A stretch of 6,305 nt of DNA. It comes from Rhodospirillales bacterium. GTDB lineage: Bacteria > Pseudomonadota > Alphaproteobacteria > ATCC43930 > CGMCC-115725. How positions within the stretch are numbered: the stretch's first letter is position 1; every line of letters begins with the position of its first letter. Both the position numbers and the translations under genes were made by a program. The notes under the pieces are model-generated. The model was not told the DNA's origin. It searched no databases and saw only the letters and a program-made list of their open reading frames with translations. Positions 1 to 6,079 of the stretch are shown here, piece by piece. The DNA lies in NCBI GenBank assembly GCA_015654725.1, contig JAATGI010000393.1:1-6305 (forward strand), in the 5' to 3' direction.

Positions 1-951
1 GCCGTGGCGGCGCCACGGCCGGTCGTATCCGAACCGCCGGTGCGCGCCACGCCGAAGCCCGACGAGCCGCTTATTTTTTTGCCGGTCGCGCCGATGCTGG
101 CGGCCACGGCTCCGACCGTCTTGGGCCCAATCGCCACCGAGCGCCGCGAACGCATCAGGGCCAAAAGCCAGGCGCGGCCGGCGCCGGTGCTGTTGATCGG
201 CGCCACCGTCTTCGCGCTGTTGTTCGGGCTGGGCCTGGTATCCAGCAAAGTCGATCTGCCGAGCGACATATTTCAAAGCTTGCTGCGCTATTCGGGAATC
301 GTCGACGACGGCAGCGGCTCGCTGGCCCGGTTGGAAAAATTCGCCCTGAACGGCGACGCCGACGCGCAAATTCAGCTCGGCCTGAAGTTGGCCGATCCGC
401 GCGCGCCCGAACATGACGACGCCCGCGCCGCGGGCTGGTTCCGAATGGCCGCAAACGGCGGATCGCCCGAGGCGCAATACGATTTGGCGGTCATGACCGA
501 GCGCGGGCTTGGCATCAAGCCGGACGATGTCGAGGCCGCCATTCTCTATATGAATGCCGCGGCGAGCGGTTTTCCAATGGCCGAATACCGTATCGGCGCG
601 GCTTATGAAAACGGCCGCGGCGTTTCGCGCAGCAGTCCCGACGCGGCAAGCTGGTACGAACGCGCGGCCCGCCAAGGGGTGCGCGAGGCGCAGTCCGGCC
701 TCGCCCGCCTGTATGCCGCCGGCAACGGCGTCGCCGCCGATATCGGCCTGGCCTACGCCTGGGGCGAACTCGCCGAGCGCGGCGGCGACCACGACGCCGC
801 CACGCTGCGCGCGACGCTCGCGATCCGCATGACGCCGGAACAAGTCACCGCGGCGCGCAAGCAAGCCGAGGCCTTGTTCGCCGAAATCGGCCGGGCGGGG
901 CCGGTTTCGACCCGCCCGACCATCGATCAGGTGATCGACCGCCGCGGCTGA
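1..951 (+). CDS. Sel1-repeat (SLR/TPR-like) membrane-anchored protein, 5' truncated
   Basis: The frame is open to the first base, so the true start is probably upstream; a GTG at 4 is only the first possible start inside the window, and residues are numbered from it. Residues 2-46 are rich in proline and alanine and look disordered. A basic stretch follows (RRERIRAKSQAR, 47-58), then one membrane helix at about 61-81. By the positive-inside rule the N terminus is cytoplasmic and the C-terminal domain periplasmic. Residues 117-260 hold about four Sel1-like repeats of roughly 36 residues with the usual alanine and glycine pattern (for example GSPEAQYDLAVMTERGLG at 153-170 and AAYENGRGV at 199-207), and a degenerate helical cap ends near 295. 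Sel1 repeats are alpha-solenoid scaffolds for protein contacts; alphaproteobacterial relatives include ExoR-like regulators and PodJ-type localization factors. The partner is unknown. The stop abuts that of a convergent GH8 gene. The family call is firm, the function open. Confidence 0.85.
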   Translation, partial: AVAAPRPVVSEPPVRATPKPDEPLIFLPVAPMLAATAPTVLGPIATERRERIRAKSQARPAPVLLIGATVFALLFGLGLVSSKVDLPSDIFQSLLRYSGIVDDGSGSLARLEKFALNGDADAQIQLGLKLADPRAPEHDDARAAGWFRMAANGGSPEAQYDLAVMTERGLGIKPDDVEAAILYMNAAASGFPMAEYRIGAAYENGRGVSRSSPDAASWYERAARQGVREAQSGLARLYAAGNGVAADIGLAYAWGELAERGGDHDAATLRATLAIRMTPEQVTAARKQAEALFAEIGRAGPVSTRPTIDQVIDRRG

Positions 952-2064
952 TTAAGAAGTCTCGCGGAGCGCGAGCCGCACCAAAAGTCCCAAGGCCGCC
1001 GAATAATAGTCTTGGTCGGGATCGAGGCTCGGCAAGGCCGGCGCGGTTCCGCTGCGGCCCGGCGTGGCGGCATCGCGGCTTTCGACCGCGGATACGATCG
1101 CCCGCACTCCCGGCGAGATCGGGTAAGGCGCGGCATCGCCCGTGACCAGATTGACCGTGGCCGGAATGTCGGCCGGCGCGGCCTGCCAATAGGCCAGGAA
1201 CGGCGCCATCGCCGCGGGCGAGGCCTTGCCGCCCCACAACAGATAAAGCGGGATGCGTACGGCGTCGTAACCGAATAGGGGCTGGTCTTGCGTCAACGCG
1301 ATGGTGACGCCGCCACCCGGCCGGGGGCGCAGCAGCAGCCAATCCGACGGTAATTGCTGACGGCCGAACCGTGCCGCGGCAATCAGGTCGAGCCCGCTCT
1401 GCTCGAGCTGTTGCCAGCGCGGCGACGGCGCCAGTTCGTTGAGCGCCGCGAACGCGGGGAAAATCCAGTAGGACAGGTTGATGGTGATGCCGTCCGCCTG
1501 CTCGAAGCAGACGCGTCCCGGCATGAGAATGGTGACGCCGCCGACATCCCGCACCAGCTTGTCGAGGACGTCGCGCGCGATCGGCGCGGCCGCGGCGTCG
1601 TATGCCGGCTCATGCCATTGCTTGGCGGCGCGGTGCAGCGCCCAGGCGATGAGAATGTCCGCGTCAGCGGCGTCGTTGGTATCGTCGACGGCGCCGCCGC
1701 CCTGGCCATCGGGCTTCCATTTCCACGCCAGCAATGCGTCATCGTCGCGGCGCAAATTCGTCCGCGTCCAGTTCCAAACCCGATCGAAGACGGGCCGGTC
1801 GCCGGCGGCGAGCGCCAGGAGCATCGCGTAGCCCTGGCCCTCGCTGTGGGTGAGTTTTGAATGGCTATCGACCAGTTTGCCGTCCGGTTCGATAAAGCGG
1901 GTCTTGAAGATCGCCCAGTCGGTATAGCCGATCGGGCCGCCGAAGTGATCCGCGACGAGACGATAGACGCCATAGCCGGCGGCCAGCAGGAACAGCGCGA
2001 GCGCCGCATAGATCATCGGGCTTCGGCTCATGGAAGCCACTGGTGCTGGCATCGTCGATGGCAT
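952..2064 (-). CDS. bcsZ: Glycoside hydrolase family 8 endoglucanase (BcsZ/CelY-like)
   Basis: This is probably an endo-beta-1,4-glucanase of family GH8, an inverting enzyme; in bacterial cellulose systems BcsZ acts in the periplasm to trim or release nascent glucan. The longest form has 370 residues, close to E. coli BcsZ. A hydrophobic segment at about 17-36 would act as signal peptide or membrane anchor. The motif HSEGQGYAM (73-81) contains the likely catalytic acid E75, matching E55 of BcsZ. The segment AADADILIAWAL (132-143), ending in W150, matches the family signature except for Ala133 at the usual Ser/Thr and His144 at a usually aliphatic position. FGYDAVR (264-270) carries D267, the likely catalytic base matching D243, and the C-terminal DYYSAALGLL (352-361) is also typical. 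Starts at 2064, 2052 and 2031 are possible; none has a good ribosome binding site, and 2031 gives the most natural signal sequence. No bcsA, bcsB or bcsC is in view, so the symbol rests on similarity alone. Confidence 0.87.
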   Translation of the reverse strand: MPSTMPAPVASMSRSPMIYAALALFLLAAGYGVYRLVADHFGGPIGYTDWAIFKTRFIEPDGKLVDSHSKLTHSEGQGYAMLLALAAGDRPVFDRVWNWTRTNLRRDDDALLAWKWKPDGQGGGAVDDTNDAADADILIAWALHRAAKQWHEPAYDAAAAPIARDVLDKLVRDVGGVTILMPGRVCFEQADGITINLSYWIFPAFAALNELAPSPRWQQLEQSGLDLIAAARFGRQQLPSDWLLLRPRPGGGVTIALTQDQPLFGYDAVRIPLYLLWGGKASPAAMAPFLAYWQAAPADIPATVNLVTGDAAPYPISPGVRAIVSAVESRDAATPGRSGTAPALPSLDPDQDYYSAALGLLVRLALRETS

Positions 2065-2259
2065 CCGGTTGTGGAAGGGCGGGCAGCGTCCAACCTAACC
2101 GCGAGAGGTAAACGGACCGATAAAATGGCCGGATCGCCCGGTTAACCTTGTTGCGCGCGGCCCCCGAAGGCCGGGCCGGGCATGTTGCTCTTTGCGGCCA
2201 AGTCCATTAGGAATCCGGTCTCACGGTTTGCCATCCCCCCACAGCCTCAAGGAGTTCCA
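2065..2259. promoter_or_regulatory. Divergent intergenic region between GH8 gene and yajC operon
   Basis: These 195 bases separate the start of the minus-strand GH8 gene from the plus-strand yajC start, so promoters for both should lie here. I see no strong sigma-70 pair. A TAAAAT box at 2121-2126 matches five of six -10 positions on the plus strand but has no -35 partner at normal spacing. TTGCTC at 2185-2190 with TAGGAA at 2208-2213 has 17-base spacing but matches poorly. Two small structures are present: the palindrome GGTTAACC at 2140-2147, and a hairpin with a 5-bp stem (CGGCC/GGCCG, 2158-2173) in the likely yajC leader. The region is noncoding on both strands as far as I can tell. Confidence 0.4.
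2249..2254 (+). promoter_or_regulatory. Ribosome binding site of yajC (AAGGAG)
   Basis: AAGGAG lies five bases before the ATG at 2260. It decides the start: a longer in-frame reading from ATG 2182 has no such site and would add 26 residues that do not resemble YajC. Confidence 0.88.
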
Positions 2260-2646
2260 ATGTTCATCACGCCGGCCTATGCCCAATCGCTGGGATTCGG
2301 TGGCGCGTCGAGTACCTTGGTGCAGATCGCGCCGCTGGCGCTGATTTTCGTCGTGTTCTATTTCTTTTTGATCCGCCCGCAGCAGCAGAAGGCGAGGGAC
2401 CAAAAGACGATGCTGTCAGGGATCCGCCGCGGCGACCGGGTGGTGACCGGCGGCGGCTTCATCGGAACCGTGGCCAAGGTCGTGGGCGACGACGAGCTTC
2501 TGGTCGAACTCGCGGAAGGCGTGCGGGTGCGCGCGTTGCGCAGCACCGTCGTCAGCGTGCTCGCCAAGACCGGCGGCAGGGACGACGATGACGACGACGA
2601 ACCCGCCGAGACCGGCGCCGGCGGCAAGGCGACCAAGAAGAATTGA
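2260..2646 (+). CDS. yajC: Preprotein translocase subunit YajC
   Basis: YajC is a small single-span inner-membrane protein that associates with SecD and SecF in the holo-translocon around SecYEG. The product is 128 residues, a usual length. The N terminus MFITPAYAQS is typical of alphaproteobacterial YajC. The membrane helix is at about 20-38 and is followed directly by the hallmark IRPQQQKARDQKTML (38-52), which starts the cytoplasmic domain. GDRVVTGGGFIGTV (58-71) is the second conserved block. The C terminus has a run of six aspartates (108-113) followed by a lysine-containing end, a low-complexity tail that differs between species. The start is fixed by AAGGAG at 2249-2254 and by the conserved N terminus. 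It is the first gene of a yajC-secD-secF operon, with secD starting 73 bases downstream. Identification is nearly certain; the precise role of YajC in secretion is less well defined than that of SecDF. Confidence 0.96.
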   Translation: MFITPAYAQSLGFGGASSTLVQIAPLALIFVVFYFFLIRPQQQKARDQKTMLSGIRRGDRVVTGGGFIGTVAKVVGDDELLVELAEGVRVRALRSTVVSVLAKTGGRDDDDDDEPAETGAGGKATKKN

Positions 2647-2651
2647 CCGCG

Positions 2652-2664
2652 GCAGCGGCGCTGC
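2652..2664 (+). other. Small hairpin in the yajC-secD gap
   Basis: GCAGC (2652-2656) and GCTGC (2660-2664) can pair around a GGC loop, just after the yajC stop. No T-run follows, so it is not a convincing terminator. It may slow mRNA decay or have no role. Confidence 0.3.
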
Positions 2665-2719
2665 TCCGTCGCAGGCAAGAAACGCGGCGACAATCGCGAA
2701 CAGGAATTGATTTCGGGCG

Positions 2720-4300
2720 ATGCTTTACTTTCCACGCTGGCTGATCGGCCTCATTGTCGGCGTTTGCGCGCTCGGCTTTCTGGTGGCCGTGCCTAACGCG
2801 CTGCCGCAGAGCGTGCTCTCCGGCCTACCCAACTGGATCCCGCACCAGCCGATCAATCTCGGCCTCGATCTGCGCGGCGGCTCCCATCTCCTTCTTGAAG
2901 TCGATATGAGCGCGGTGGCGCGCGAGCGCCTCGACAACGATCTCGACGGCCTGCGCACCGAATTGCGCGACGACCATATCGGCTATACCGGGTTGCAGGG
3001 CGGGGCGGATCGGTTGAGTTTCGACCTGACCGATCCGAGCCAGGCGGACGCCGTGCGCGCCGCGGTGGCCAAGGTCGATACCGATCTCGATATCGCCATC
3101 GCCGACGGCCGTGTCACGATGACCTTCAATCAGGCCGCGCTGGACGCGCGGCGCCAATCGGCGGTCGATCAATCGATCGAGATCGTGCGCCGCCGCATCG
3201 ACGAAACCGGCACCAAGGAGCCGACCATCCAACGCGAAGGCCAGGACCGCATCCTGGTGCAGTTGCCGGGCGTGGAAAATCCCGAGCACGTCAAGGAATT
3301 GCTCGGCCGCACCGCCAAGATGACGTTCCAGCTCGTGGATGACGGCGCCAATATCGAGGACGCGGAGCACGGCAAGATTCCGCCGGGCGACGTGCTGCTG
3401 CCGATGGAAGACGACCGCGCCGCCAAGACCGGCCCGACGCAGCAAATCCTGGTCAAGCGCCGCATCATGGTCTCGGGCGATACCCTGACCGACGCGCAGC
3501 CGACGTTTCAGAACGGCAACGAGCCGGTGGTGAGCTTCAAATTCGATTCCACCGGCGCGCGGCGCTTCGGCGACGCGACCCGCGAAAATGTCCAAAAGCG
3601 TTTCGCCATCGTGCTCGACAACAAGGTCATCAGCGCGCCGGTGATCCGCGAGGCGATCCCCGGCGGGCAGGGCATCATCTCCGGCAATTTCACGGTGCAG
3701 TCGGCGAGAGACCTCGCTCTGTTGTTGCGGGCGGGCGCCCTGCCGGCGCCGCTCACCATTCTCGAGGAACGCACGGTCGGCCCCGATCTCGGCGCCGATT
3801 CGATCAAGGCCGGCGCCACCGCGAGCGTCGTCGGCGTGGTGCTGGTTGTCGTCTTCATGTTTCTGTTTTACGGCCTGTTCGGCATTTTCGCGGACATCGC
3901 GTTGTTCTTCAATTTGTGCCTGATGTTCGCGTGCCTATCGATTCTCGGCGCGACGCTGACCTTGCCCGGCATCGCGGGCATCGCGCTGACGCTCGGCATG
4001 GCGGTCGATGCCAATGTGCTGATCTATGAGCGCATCCGCGAGGAGATTCGCGGCGGCCGTTCGCTGATCTCGTCGCTGCAGGCCGGGTTCCAGCGCGCCT
4101 TCGGCACGATTTTGGACAGCCACGTCACCACCTTGGTCGCCGGCGCGCTGATGTTCTTCCTCGGCTCCGGCCCGATCAAGGGCTTCGCCGTCACGCTGAG
4201 CCTCGGCGTGCTGACCTCGCTGTTTTCGGCGATCCTGGTGACGCGGCTGCAGATCGTGACCTGGCTGCGCCGAACCAAACCCAAAGTAATTCCGATCTGA
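2720..4300 (+). CDS. secD: Protein translocase subunit SecD
   Basis: SecD pairs with SecF in the inner membrane, and together they use the proton gradient to pull translocating proteins into the periplasm after SecA has driven them through SecYEG. The product has 526 residues, shorter than E. coli SecD (615) and in the usual range for alphaproteobacteria. The first helix is at about 6-26, followed by the conserved LGLDLRGG (47-54). The large periplasmic region (about 45-350) includes the repeated ferredoxin-like P1 domain, with VRRRIDETGTKEPTI at 156-170 and AIVLDNKVISAPVI at 296-309. Five more helices lie at about 366-386, 389-410, 416-437, 465-483 and 488-508. GMAVDANVLIYERIREE (426-442) holds D430, matching the proton-relay aspartate D519 of E. 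coli. An in-frame TGA at 2708 makes ATG 2720 the first possible start; its only good Shine-Dalgarno match, AGGAA at 2702-2706, is rather distant. secF follows closely. Confidence 0.98.
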   Translation: MLYFPRWLIGLIVGVCALGFLVAVPNALPQSVLSGLPNWIPHQPINLGLDLRGGSHLLLEVDMSAVARERLDNDLDGLRTELRDDHIGYTGLQGGADRLSFDLTDPSQADAVRAAVAKVDTDLDIAIADGRVTMTFNQAALDARRQSAVDQSIEIVRRRIDETGTKEPTIQREGQDRILVQLPGVENPEHVKELLGRTAKMTFQLVDDGANIEDAEHGKIPPGDVLLPMEDDRAAKTGPTQQILVKRRIMVSGDTLTDAQPTFQNGNEPVVSFKFDSTGARRFGDATRENVQKRFAIVLDNKVISAPVIREAIPGGQGIISGNFTVQSARDLALLLRAGALPAPLTILEERTVGPDLGADSIKAGATASVVGVVLVVVFMFLFYGLFGIFADIALFFNLCLMFACLSILGATLTLPGIAGIALTLGMAVDANVLIYERIREEIRGGRSLISSLQAGFQRAFGTILDSHVTTLVAGALMFFLGSGPIKGFAVTLSLGVLTSLFSAILVTRLQIVTWLRRTKPKVIPI

Positions 4301-4301
4301 A

Positions 4302-4308
4302 AAGGAAG
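4302..4308 (+). promoter_or_regulatory. Ribosome binding site of secF (AAGGAAG)
   Basis: AAGGAAG lies immediately after the secD stop and 11 bases before ATG 4320. It overlaps the alternative GTG at 4308, which makes that GTG an unlikely start and supports 4320. Confidence 0.7.
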
Positions 4309-4319
4309 TGCGCGAAGCC

Positions 4320-5291
4320 ATGCGCCCGCTGATCGTCATTCGCCACATCCCCAACATCAATTTCATGGGTTGGCACAAGATCGGATTCGCCGTGTCGCTG
4401 GTGATGACGGTGGGCTCGATCGTGCTGTTCCTGGTCCAAGGCCTCAATTTCGGCATCGATTTCGCCGGCGGCACCTTGATCGAAGTGCGCTCGCTCAGCG
4501 GCGCGGCCGACCTCGCGGCCATGCGCGCCAAGCTTGACGGGCTGGGCCTCGGCGAGATCTCGCTGCAAGGCTTCGGCGGTCCCGAGGAAGTGCTGATCCG
4601 CGTGCCGCGCCGGCCCGGCGACGACAAGGCGCAAATGGCGGGGGTCGAGAAGGTCAAGGGCGCGCTCGGCAATTCGGTCGATTACCGCCGCACCGAAGTG
4701 GTCGGCCCGACCGTCGGCAAGGAATTGGTCCGAGCCGGCGTGATCGCGACCGTGTTGGCGCTGCTGGCGATCGCGGCCTTTGTCTGGTTCCGTTTCGAAT
4801 GGCAGTTCGGCGTCGGCGCCATGCTGTCGACGCTGCACGACACGCTCACGACAATCGGGCTGTTTTCGCTCTTCCAGATCGAATTCAACCTGACGACGCT
4901 CGCCGCGATCCTGACCATCGCGGGCTATTCGATCAACGACACGGTGGTGATCTATGACCGCGTCCGCGAGACCATGCGGAAATACAAGACCATCGAATTC
5001 GGCGATCTCATCAATCGCAGCCTCAACGAGACCTTGTCGCGGACGGTCCTGACCGTCAGCACCGTCGCGCTGGCGGTGCTCGCGCTGTTGATTTTCGGCG
5101 GCGAGGTGCTGCGCGGCTTCAGCATCGCGATGCTGTGGGGCGTCGTGGTCGGAACCTACTCCTCGTTGTTCATCGCGGCGCCGATCTTGTACTACATCCG
5201 GCCGCGGCACGGCGGCGAGGCGAAGAGCGAGGACAAACCGGCGCCCGAAATCATCGCGCCGAAAAAGCCGGCGCCGCAGCGCACCGGCTGA
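4320..5291 (+). CDS. secF: Protein translocase subunit SecF
   Basis: SecF is the second half of the proton-driven SecDF motor in the inner membrane. From ATG 4320 the product has 323 residues, matching the E. coli length. Helices lie at about 21-39, 139-157, 164-184, 190-212, 243-259 and 268-289, the expected six. FGIDFAGGTLIEV (44-56) is the conserved motif opening the periplasmic P4 domain. LTIAGYSINDTVVIYDRVRE (198-217) contains D207, and NRSLNETLSRTVLT (232-245) contains R241; these correspond to D213 and R247 of E. coli SecF, needed for proton-coupled function. The C terminus (about 295-323) is a lysine- and proline-rich cytoplasmic tail. A GTG at 4308 would add four residues but sits inside the AAGGAAG site that serves ATG 4320. 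The gap to secD is 19 bases, so the genes are almost surely cotranscribed. Confidence 0.97.
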   Translation: MRPLIVIRHIPNINFMGWHKIGFAVSLVMTVGSIVLFLVQGLNFGIDFAGGTLIEVRSLSGAADLAAMRAKLDGLGLGEISLQGFGGPEEVLIRVPRRPGDDKAQMAGVEKVKGALGNSVDYRRTEVVGPTVGKELVRAGVIATVLALLAIAAFVWFRFEWQFGVGAMLSTLHDTLTTIGLFSLFQIEFNLTTLAAILTIAGYSINDTVVIYDRVRETMRKYKTIEFGDLINRSLNETLSRTVLTVSTVALAVLALLIFGGEVLRGFSIAMLWGVVVGTYSSLFIAAPILYYIRPRHGGEAKSEDKPAPEIIAPKKPAPQRTG

Positions 5292-5292
5292 G

Positions 5293-5321
5293 TTCATCGC
5301 CGCGGCCGGCCGCGGTATAAT
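5293..5321 (+). promoter_or_regulatory. Candidate sigma-70 promoter for the Mth938 gene
   Basis: A perfect TATAAT lies at 5316-5321. Exactly 17 bases upstream is TTCATC (5293-5298), a weak -35 matching three of six TTGACA positions. The expected start of transcription, about seven bases past the -10 box, falls on or next to the ATG at 5328, which would give a leaderless mRNA. No Shine-Dalgarno sequence is seen between secF and this ATG. TATAAT in such GC-rich DNA is uncommon, but chance cannot be excluded, and the gene may also be read from the secDF transcript. Confidence 0.42.
5300..5315. repeat. Perfect 16-bp palindrome between secF and the Mth938 gene
   Basis: CCGCGGCCGGCCGCGG is its own reverse complement and directly abuts the TATAAT box. 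It fills almost the whole spacer of the candidate promoter. As DNA it could be an operator; as RNA it could form a 6-bp stem with a CCGG loop in the secF 3' end. No T-run follows, so it is not a classical terminator. Confidence 0.85.
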
Positions 5322-5327
5322 GGCGCG

Positions 5328-5711
5328 ATGGATATAACCCCGATCATCGCCGCCGACCGGCAGGTCATCGAGGCTTACGGCGCGCGGGGATTCCGCGTCA
5401 GCGGCGTCGCCTATGCCGGCGCCGTCATCGTGTTTCCCGACGTAACCGTGGCCTGGCGGGCCAGCACGATGGCGGATGTTTCGCTGGCGAGCCTCGCGGC
5501 GGTGAGCGAACGCGCCGGCGGCGTGAACGCGGTCGAGATTCTGCTGCTCGGTTGCGGCAAGCAAATCCTGCCGGTGCCGCGTCCCTTGCGCGAGGCGTTG
5601 CGCGCGGCCGGCATCGTTATCGACGCGATGGGCACCGGCGCCGCCTGCCGGACCTACGACGTGCTGTTGGGCGAGGGCAGGCGGGTCGCCGCCGCGCTGC
5701 TTCCGGGTTGA
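5328..5711 (+). CDS. Mth938/NDUFAF3-like domain protein (DUF498)
   Basis: This 127-residue protein belongs to the Mth938-like family (DUF498/DUF598), whose mitochondrial member NDUFAF3 is an assembly factor of respiratory complex I. I recognise the family from several blocks: IEAYGARGFRVSGVAYAGAV (14-33), including the FRVSG turn and the following small-residue strand; ILLLGCGKQILPVP (71-84); and a C-terminal MGTGAACRTYDVLLGEGRRV (101-120) ending in VAAALLPG. No membrane segment or signal peptide is visible, so it is probably cytoplasmic or peripheral. No catalytic residues are established for the family. It starts 36 bases after secF on the same strand, without a Shine-Dalgarno sequence but with a TATAAT box six bases before ATG, so it may have its own leaderless transcript. 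Linkage to secDF is common in alphaproteobacteria. A complex I role in this organism is inference from the eukaryotic relative. Confidence 0.9.
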   Translation: MDITPIIAADRQVIEAYGARGFRVSGVAYAGAVIVFPDVTVAWRASTMADVSLASLAAVSERAGGVNAVEILLLGCGKQILPVPRPLREALRAAGIVIDAMGTGAACRTYDVLLGEGRRVAAALLPG

Positions 5712-5719
5712 GCGCCGCC

Positions 5720-6079
5720 TCAATGAACCTTTTCGTGGGCCATCTCGAAATTCTGGGCGACGAAGTCCCAATTGACCAGGTGATCGAGGAAGGTCGCGAC
5801 GAAGGCCGGCCGGCGATTTTGGAAATCGAGATAATAGGCGTGTTCCCAGACATCGAGAGTCAGTAGCGCGATCTTGCCGTCGGCGAGCGGATCGATGGCG
5901 TTGCCGGTCTGAGTCACTTTGAGTTTGCCGGCATCAAGGATGAGCCAGGCCCAGCCGCTGCCGAACTGCGTCACCGCGGCCTTGCTGAATTCCTCGCGGA
6001 ATTTGTCATAGCCGCCGAAGCCGCGGTCGATTTCCTTTACGATCGTTCCCGATAAGAATATAGAGATCATAAGCACCAC
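5720..6079 (-). pseudogene. sodB: Iron superoxide dismutase, C-terminal remnant (N-terminal half missing)
   Basis: Residues 10-119 of this frame are the C-terminal domain of a cytoplasmic Fe/Mn superoxide dismutase, which converts superoxide to hydrogen peroxide and oxygen. FGSGWAWLILDAGKLKV (39-55), DVWEHAYYLDFQNRRP (76-91) and LVNWDFVAQNF (101-111) are diagnostic. D76 and H80 are two of the four metal ligands; the other two, both histidines, belong to the missing N-terminal half. Asn60-Ala61, where Mn enzymes usually have Asn-Gln, suggests the iron type. Normal length is about 200 residues. Similarity extends only to Ser10-Gly11 (6047-6052), matching Thr-Gly of E. coli SodB near residue 91; the preceding codons are unrelated, and a TAG lies just beyond the GTG at 6079. 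No full enzyme can be made here. It converges on the Mth938 gene with eight bases between stops. Either a genuine truncation or an assembly misjoin. Confidence 0.88.

Noticed and set aside
1354..1860. 168-codon plus-strand frame inside the GH8 gene
   Set aside because: It is antisense to the GH8 motifs, shows no domain, and has shadow-frame composition.
2121..2126. TAAAAT as -10 box of the yajC operon
   Set aside because: No -35 element is found at normal spacing; kept only as a note in the intergenic entry.
2182..2259. N-terminal extension of YajC from ATG 2182
   Set aside because: There is no ribosome binding site there, and the family N terminus begins at ATG 2260 behind AAGGAG.
2825..3595. 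256-codon minus-strand frame inside secD
   Set aside because: It is a shadow of secD with biased composition and no domain; SecD motifs cover the region on the plus strand.
4308..4319. GTG start of SecF at 4308
   Set aside because: It overlaps the Shine-Dalgarno sequence used by ATG 4320 and adds four residues not typical of SecF.
4191..5771. 526-codon open frame on the minus strand across secF and the Mth938 gene
   Set aside because: It is antisense to two well-supported genes, is rich in Arg, Asp, His and Gln as expected from the reverse of GC-rich codons, and contains no recognisable domain.
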